This document shows, one piece after another, positions 59,375 through 64,000 of a DNA stretch of 64,000 nucleotides. The notes below the pieces were generated by a model, which saw nothing but the letters and a program-made list of their open reading frames with translations, was not told where the DNA came from and made no database searches. Numbering within the stretch: the first letter of the stretch is position 1; each line of letters begins with the position of its first letter. This DNA comes from Salinimicrobium xinjiangense DSM 19287. GTDB lineage: Bacteria; Bacteroidota; Bacteroidia; Flavobacteriales; Flavobacteriaceae. Made by a program: the position numbers and the translations under genes. The stretch covers positions 124,001-188,000 of the forward strand of contig NZ_AUIG01000002.1 of assembly GCF_000423585.1 (NCBI RefSeq), written 5' to 3'.

Positions 59375-61112
59375 TTACAGTTGCTTTTGATTTTTTCTCT
59401 TTTCCCGTTTCCTCTTTTTTTGAAACTTCAAAAATTTGTTCCAGGATCTTTTCTGTTATTAAGTAAGTGGGTTTTACACCCGTAGTACCCAATCCACCCG
59501 ATGCCAAAGTGCTTCCGGTTTCCAGCGGATTATCTGAAGCGTAGTATGCATAACGCACCTTCACGTCTTCACTGATATTCCCTCGTAACCTGGAAGCTGC
59601 CTGTATGGCTTTTTGGTAATGAGCACCTTCCATTTCAAGACCTACAACATTCCAGGTTGATTCATGGAAGAATTTCAATATATCCTTGTTTTGCAGGGAA
59701 GTTCCCAAAACCGTTACCATCGAACCGTCACTAACCTGAATACCCTGACCGTCAAGATCGGCTTTGGAAAGTTCATTTTTAAACGGGTAATTATCTGCCG
59801 TTCCTTCAAACAAATGGGCTGTTGGGATCATGATATCGCCTTTCCCTCCAACCAGGATTCCGGCTTTTCCCATAATGGAAATTGAAGCAACATTGAGATG
59901 AATATTACCCTGCTCACTTTGATAAGGCTTCAGCATTTCATCCATGGTCTCATATGCCTGTTCTCCAAATGCATAATCCATCACCATGATCACCGGTTTT
60001 TCCTCAACTTTAATCTTGTTGCTCAATTTGAACAATGGATTTACATCCTTCATTTTGGCAGAATCAAATATCTGGACGTCAATATTGGCTCCACTGGTAT
60101 CTTCAATAAAGACCATTCCCTCGTTAAGAGCACTTTTCATTATTTTGGTTCGAAGATTTCCGTTAGCGTTATTGCTTAGATCCTCATAAACTCCAAACAG
60201 AGATTTTTTCTTAAGCTCCGGTTTAAGCGCTTCCGAAGCATAAAGAATATTCATTACGCTGTGCATGTTAGCACTAATTATGTGCAAAGGGCGGTTCATG
60301 AGATTGTTCTCCAAAAGTACCTTCTTGATTTTGTTCGCCCATATCTCACCGTGAATGTGATGACCCAGGCGCTCCCTTAATACAGGACTAAAAGTTACAA
60401 TTCTCTTGTTGTTATTGACAACTTCATCTATTGCCAGTTTACCCAGATAATAAATTATGTGCAGAAACCGCTCCTGATTCTTTCCAATAGCGAAAAGAGG
60501 ATAAATGGTGGTGACTTCCCTGAACGTGCGTCCCAATATGTTGGCAGTATGTGTAAGAGCTACTTCCCGCTCTGCCTGTGTAAGAGGCTCCTGCTGGAGT
60601 ACGGCTCTTTCAAGCTTTTCCCAATCTCTTGAAACTTCCCCTTCCTCATCTATTAGAATCCGCCTCATAATCTTGTGAGATTCAATGAAAAGGAAAGTAA
60701 GGTGAGTTAAAATATCATAGATCTCAGAGCGGCCGCGGGTGATCTCAATATTCATTTGCTCCTCATCAATGCGGTAACAATTTCTTCTTCTTTTTGGAGG
60801 CACAATAGGTTTAAAATGAGAATTGCCATAACCCTCATCACTCGTAAGATTTATAAAGCGGCATTCTTCTATTCCCAATGGCAGCCTGTCCATAACGTAG
60901 AGAAGACCGTTGAGTTCCACTTTTTCTTCGGCGACAGATCCATATATCTCCGGGCGAAGTATCAAAAGAGCTTCCCGAAGCGTCTCTCCCGAAACTCCCA
61001 TAGGTTTGTAAAATCCGCGATTAAAAAGGTGACGCATTGTAATGTACATGCGTTCTATTGCATTAGAGCTCTCTTGTGCACGAGTGCGTCCCTGTAACTT
61101 TAAATTACTCAT
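59364..61112 (-). CDS. DUF6909 protein with a nucleoside-phosphorylase-like C-terminal region
   Basis: A 582-residue soluble protein. The N-terminal part (RTRAQESSNAIERMYITMRHL; VMDRLPLGIEECRFINLTSDE) matches the DUF6909 family of Bacteroidetes as I remember it. The region from about residue 390 (GKAGILVGGKGDIMIPTAH, TVLGTSLQNKD, NVVGLEMEGAHYQKAIQAA, YYASDNPLE) follows the order of motifs in purine nucleoside phosphorylase/nucleosidase enzymes, including the E-M-E-G-A substrate motif. It overlaps rmlB by 11 bases and follows the GH3 gene by three. No function is established. Confidence 0.75.
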   Translation of the reverse strand: MSNLKLQGRTRAQESSNAIERMYITMRHLFNRGFYKPMGVSGETLREALLILRPEIYGSVAEEKVELNGLLYVMDRLPLGIEECRFINLTSDEGYGNSHFKPIVPPKRRRNCYRIDEEQMNIEITRGRSEIYDILTHLTFLFIESHKIMRRILIDEEGEVSRDWEKLERAVLQQEPLTQAEREVALTHTANILGRTFREVTTIYPLFAIGKNQERFLHIIYYLGKLAIDEVVNNNKRIVTFSPVLRERLGHHIHGEIWANKIKKVLLENNLMNRPLHIISANMHSVMNILYASEALKPELKKKSLFGVYEDLSNNANGNLRTKIMKSALNEGMVFIEDTSGANIDVQIFDSAKMKDVNPLFKLSNKIKVEEKPVIMVMDYAFGEQAYETMDEMLKPYQSEQGNIHLNVASISIMGKAGILVGGKGDIMIPTAHLFEGTADNYPFKNELSKADLDGQGIQVSDGSMVTVLGTSLQNKDILKFFHESTWNVVGLEMEGAHYQKAIQAASRLRGNISEDVKVRYAYYASDNPLETGSTLASGGLGTTGVKPTYLITEKILEQIFEVSKKEETGKEKKSKATVNEG

Positions 61113-61115
61113 ATA

Positions 61116-62618
61116 TTATTTCTCAATTATAATTTTTTCTAATGCTTCTGCGATCTTCCGGTCGTTTGATAGCCTTGGTAGTTTGTTTTGCCCTCCTAAT
61201 TTTCCTATTGATTTCATATACTCCTGAAAACCGTTTGCGGGCACTTTTGTTATTTTTAATTGCTGAAGGATCTTACCCTCAATCAAATCCAGATAATAAG
61301 AATTTTGCTGCTGAAGGGATTTGTCTAAAGCTGAAGCAAAAGTACTTAAATCTTCAGGCTCTTCCTCGAATTCTATAAACCATTCATGGAAAGGCAGCTG
61401 TTCTCCCTGGGGTGTAATTTGAGGAGCCACCGTAAATTCTGAAATCTGAATGCCGGTTCCGGCGGTTGCCTCCTGCATTGCCTGCTCCACTTCCTTCGCG
61501 ATAACATGTTCTCCAAAAGCCGAAATAAAGTGTTTGATCCTCCCGGAGACTATTACACGGTAAGGTTTAAGAGAAGTGAATTGAATAGTATCCCCAATAT
61601 TATACGCCCAAAGGCCCGCAGAAGTAGAAATGATCATTACATAATTCACTCCCAATTCCACATCCCCAATGGTAAGGCGCTTAGGATTCTCACTGTAGAA
61701 TTCCTCTGCCTTTATAAATTCATAGAAGATCCCCGAATCCAGCAAGAGCAACATTCCCTTTTCATTTTGCTTATCCTGAAAGGCAAAAAATCCTTCGGAC
61801 GCAGGGAATAGTTCAATGCTGTCCACCCTTCTGCCAATCAGGCTTTCAAATTTTGCCCTGTAAGGTTCAAAATTTACTCCGCCGTAGATGAAGAGATTAA
61901 AATTAGGAAAGATCTCTCCCACTTTTTTCCCTGTCCTTACCTGTAATCTTTCAAAGTACATTTGGACCCAGGAGGGAATCCCGCTTATGACGGTCATATC
62001 TTCCTTCACTGTCTCATCAACAACGGCTTCTACCTTTGTCTCCCAGTCTTCAATAGTATTTGTATCCCAGGACGGCATCCTGTTACGCTGCAGGTAACCC
62101 GGCACGTAATGAGCTGCAATTCCCGACAGCCTGCCCAGCTTGATCCCGTTCTTCTCATCAAGCTCAGGACTGCCTTGTAAAAAGATCATTTTTCCGTCAA
62201 CAAAATCTGCATTTCCCGTATCATTGATGTAGCACAAAATTGCGTTGCGGGCAGCATCAATATGTGTAGGCATGGATTCCTTTGTTAGCGGAATATACTT
62301 AGCACCACTTGTAGTACCTGAAGTTTTCGCAAAGTAGATAGGCTTTCCAGGCCACAAAACATCCTTTTCGCCCGCTACTACCTTTTCTACATAAGGTTTT
62401 AGTTCTTCATAATCCCGTACCGGCACGCGGGCCGCATATTCTCTATACCCTGAGATATTTTCGAAACCATGATCTCTTCCAAACTCAGTTTTTGCTGCTT
62501 TCTTTAGTAGATGCTCAAAAACTTTTTTCTGGGTTTCCACAGGTTTGGAAGCCCAGGAATTGATCTGGCGCTGAATATAGGCTGCGAAAATTTTGGCTGC
62601 AAATGACTTTACTGACAT
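61116..62618 (-). CDS. GH3-family adenylate-forming enzyme
   Basis: A 500-residue member of the GH3 (auxin-responsive promoter) family. In plants these enzymes activate a carboxylic acid with ATP and couple it to an amino acid. The ATP motif is FAKTSGTTSGAKYIPLT (near residue 95), followed by FPASEGFFAFQ and WAYNIGDTIQFTSLKPYRVIVSGRIKHFISAFGEHV, the canonical later motifs. Bacterial GH3 proteins have no known substrate. It lies between an M23 peptidase and DUF6909 with gaps of five and three bases. Confidence 0.9.
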   Translation of the reverse strand: MSVKSFAAKIFAAYIQRQINSWASKPVETQKKVFEHLLKKAAKTEFGRDHGFENISGYREYAARVPVRDYEELKPYVEKVVAGEKDVLWPGKPIYFAKTSGTTSGAKYIPLTKESMPTHIDAARNAILCYINDTGNADFVDGKMIFLQGSPELDEKNGIKLGRLSGIAAHYVPGYLQRNRMPSWDTNTIEDWETKVEAVVDETVKEDMTVISGIPSWVQMYFERLQVRTGKKVGEIFPNFNLFIYGGVNFEPYRAKFESLIGRRVDSIELFPASEGFFAFQDKQNEKGMLLLLDSGIFYEFIKAEEFYSENPKRLTIGDVELGVNYVMIISTSAGLWAYNIGDTIQFTSLKPYRVIVSGRIKHFISAFGEHVIAKEVEQAMQEATAGTGIQISEFTVAPQITPQGEQLPFHEWFIEFEEEPEDLSTFASALDKSLQQQNSYYLDLIEGKILQQLKITKVPANGFQEYMKSIGKLGGQNKLPRLSNDRKIAEALEKIIIEK

Positions 62619-62623
62619 AATAA

Positions 62624-63493
62624 TTATTCAAAATCAATGAAATCTGTGGGGTTAACCGGCTGCCCTTCACTCCACAATTCAAAATGCAGATGAGGCCCGG
62701 TAGAGTACTCTCCGGTCGAACCGGCTGTGGCAATAACTTCGCCTCTCAGAACCCTTTCTCCCTGCTCTTTTGTGAGGGAGGAATTGTGTTTGTAAATGGA
62801 AATAAGTCCATAACTGTGCTCTATAATAATAACATTGCCCGTCTCTGCCGTCCAGGCAGCAAAGATCACAGTGCCGTCTGCCACAGATTTTACCGGAGCA
62901 TTATGGGAAGCTACTATGTCCACACCAAAATGTTTAGCCTTGATATTATAGCCTTCAGAAAAAGGACCTTTTAAAGGAGGAAAAAGTGCGTAATTCGCTC
63001 TGGAGGTAGCAGTTTCCAAAAAGTTATATTTATCCTCCTGTACCACCATTTCCCGTAGTAGGGTATCTTCCCGGGAAGGATTTAGATTAACTTCATCGGG
63101 ATTTAGTCTATTGGCTTCCATGAGAGAATCTCTGTTAAATTGAGCAGGTTTGACATCTCCCGATAAAACTCTTTTTATAGAATTAAGATATTGATTGTTA
63201 AGCTCAACGACAGTCTGAAGGGAATCCGTTTGATAAGCCAGATTTAGTGCTCTCTGCTGAAGTTCTGTTGAAGAGTACCCGGGGATATATTCTCTTAATC
63301 CGGTAAATGCGATTAAAACAGTAGTGCCGGCAATTAAAAGTATTGCCGAAAGCGTAACCACCACAAACACGTTGAGCCTTGTAAGTCTAAAAGATAATTT
63401 TTCCTCAAAAGTGTCTTCATTTAAAATGACCAACCTGTATTTGTGAAGGAGTTTCTGAGCAAAATTTCTTTTATGTTCTGTGTTTTCTGTCAT
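62624..63493 (-). CDS. M23 family peptidoglycan endopeptidase, membrane-anchored
   Basis: A 289-residue bitopic protein: cytoplasmic N-terminus, a helix (about 43-65, VFVVVTLSAILLIAGTTVLIAF), a short coiled region, then a LytM domain with all ligands: HFGVD (His and Asp), and HLHFELWSEG (HxH). It should cut peptide cross-links of the cell wall in the periplasm. ATG 63493 (MTENTEHKRNF) is used; a TTG six codons earlier is possible. It starts the long run M23-GH3-DUF6909-rmlBACD. Unlike the EnvC-like protein at 27765 its active site is complete. Confidence 0.92.
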   Translation of the reverse strand: MTENTEHKRNFAQKLLHKYRLVILNEDTFEEKLSFRLTRLNVFVVVTLSAILLIAGTTVLIAFTGLREYIPGYSSTELQQRALNLAYQTDSLQTVVELNNQYLNSIKRVLSGDVKPAQFNRDSLMEANRLNPDEVNLNPSREDTLLREMVVQEDKYNFLETATSRANYALFPPLKGPFSEGYNIKAKHFGVDIVASHNAPVKSVADGTVIFAAWTAETGNVIIIEHSYGLISIYKHNSSLTKEQGERVLRGEVIATAGSTGEYSTGPHLHFELWSEGQPVNPTDFIDFE

Positions 63494-63547
63494 TTTTAAA
63501 TCCTTGGGCAAAGATATGATAAAGATATTTTAAACTGCTTTTATCTC

Positions 63548-63586
63548 TTTGGAAACAGATCAATTAAAGTTTTATTATTAACTTTG
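63548..63586 (+). promoter_or_regulatory. tatA: Promoter of tatA
   Basis: An exact -7 box TAACTTTG (63579-63586) lies 19 bases before the ATG at 63606. A TTTG at 63548-63551 lies 27 bases upstream of it, longer than the usual spacer. Confidence 0.5.
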
Positions 63587-63605
63587 CTGCATTAAATTGA
63601 TTATT

Positions 63606-63803
63606 ATGAGTGCAGTACTTTTACCATTACAGATTGGAGCACCACAAATCATCTTAATTGTGATCGTTGTGTTGTTGTTGTTCGGAGGAAGAAAGATCCC
63701 TGAACTTATGAGAGGATTGGGTAGCGGAATCAAAGAATTTAAGGACGCTTCCAAAGATGATGCTCCTTCGGCCAAGACAGAAGAAGATAAAAAGAGATTA
63801 TAA
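63606..63803 (+). CDS. tatA: Twin-arginine translocase subunit TatA
   Basis: A 65-residue protein that forms the protein-conducting assembly of the Tat pathway. One helix (about 10-27, PQIILIVIVVLLLFGGRKIPEL) is followed by the F-G-x-x-K-I-P-E-L hinge and an amphipathic helix (MRGLGSGIKEFKDASKD) and a charged tail. ATG 63606 is used; an in-frame TTG lies three codons upstream. The tatC gene is not adjacent. A terminator follows. Confidence 0.96.
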   Translation: MSAVLLPLQIGAPQIILIVIVVLLLFGGRKIPELMRGLGSGIKEFKDASKDDAPSAKTEEDKKRL

Positions 63804-63832
63804 TATTTAATCTTTAAAATAGAATTTTTTAA

Positions 63833-63857
63833 AACCCAACTTGCGTTGGGTTTTTTT
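63833..63857 (+). terminator. tatA: tatA intrinsic terminator
   Basis: AACCCAAC (63833-63840), loop TTGC, GTTGGGTT (63845-63852), then T to 63857. It lies 29 bases after the tatA stop and just before the convergent DUF4837 stop. Confidence 0.9.
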
Positions 63858-63864
63858 GTGCTCC

Positions 63865-64000
63865 TTATTTTATTTTTGCCGATTTAAGTATGGCTTCTAA
63901 CTCGAGCATATTCTCACGCTTACGGGCCGACGGAGCAAAAGCAAAACCTTCAAGCACTACGATCCTTTCATTTTCTTCATCAATAACTGCATAATTAAGA
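63865..64000 (-). CDS. DUF4837 lipoprotein, C-terminal part (partial)
   Basis: The minus strand is open from the window edge to a TAA at 63867-63865, giving about 45 codons. The readable part (NYAVIDEENERIVVLEGFAF, then APSARKRENMLELEAIL) agrees with the C-terminus of DUF4837 proteins as I remember it, which neighbour M23 and tatA genes in flavobacteria. The 5' end and any lipoprotein signal lie outside the window. Confidence 0.75.
   Translation of the reverse strand, partial: LNYAVIDEENERIVVLEGFAFAPSARKRENMLELEAILKSAKIK

Noticed and set aside
1-64000. CRISPR arrays, insertion sequences, prophage, toxin-antitoxin or restriction genes
   Set aside because: No regularly spaced repeats, transposase, integrase, capsid or defence-type genes were seen anywhere; the repeats found are short dispersed intergenic elements.

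Overview
The window comes from the chromosome of a member of the Flavobacteriaceae (Bacteroidota), probably near Gramella/Christiangramia, Salegentibacter or Zunongwangia; the genus is a guess. The family-level call rests on a gliding-motility lipoprotein (GldH), a type IX secretion component (SprE/PorW), several families known mainly from this group (DUF4292, DUF4254, DUF4837, DUF5687, DUF6168, DUF6341, DUF6427, DUF6909, HU-CCDC81), an ATP synthase operon lacking atpD and atpC, and many promoters of the Bacteroidetes type (-7 box TAnnTTTG). No rRNA, tRNA, CRISPR array, insertion sequence or prophage was found. Family names are from memory of the protein families, not from a search.

Layout. 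1-5291 (+): a tightly packed sugar-transfer cassette of a GT4 glycosyltransferase, three diverged CgeB-like glycosyltransferases and a SAM methyltransferase. 5403-12631: housekeeping (S9 dipeptidyl peptidase; lipoate ligase; CNNM/CBS membrane protein; Ogt; serine hydrolase; 3'-5' exonuclease; small orphan). 12760-19389 (-): 3-oxoacid CoA-transferase, the ricT-gldH-pbp1A operon and trhO. 19757-27601: recA, an ECF sigma factor with an anti-sigma/beta-barrel partner, plsC, trpS, dprA, an HU/SPOR protein and a thioesterase. 27765-34798 (-): EnvC-like factor, DUF4292 lipoprotein, TPR protein, sugar nucleotidyltransferase, dut, flippase and an orphan lipoprotein.

35037-44076 (-) runs, in transcription order, sprE/porW, bactofilin, atpZ, DUF6168, atpB, E, F, H, A, a four-helix-bundle (23S intervening-sequence type) gene, and atpG. 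44219-52080 holds an ABC exporter pair, a PaaE-type reductase, a GT9 transferase with DUF4254, two small membrane proteins and purD. 52169-64000 is an envelope-sugar region: CapK-like adenylate-forming enzyme, GT2, UDP-glucuronate decarboxylase, an SRPBCC protein, then one long minus-strand run M23 peptidase - GH3 - DUF6909 - rmlB - rmlA - rmlC - rmlD (dTDP-rhamnose synthesis), tatA, and the 3' end of a DUF4837 gene.

The most unusual material lies between the genes. Several short repeat families recur in intergenic gaps, sometimes as inverted copies tens of kilobases apart: CAAAAATGnCATTTTTG palindromes, an exact 23-mer shared by 26935 and 47842, a GAAGCAAAGCG element at 27716 and 34858, and GAGTATTGAGTATT and CACTGATCACTGAACACT phrases. 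GAGTTATGAG-type repeats bracket the four-helix-bundle gene inside the ATP synthase operon and contain its start and stop codons, which makes it a good candidate for an inserted cassette. Two structured non-coding stretches flank recA. Starts were chosen from family N-termini, overlaps and promoter positions; where no ATG fits, TTG is proposed.
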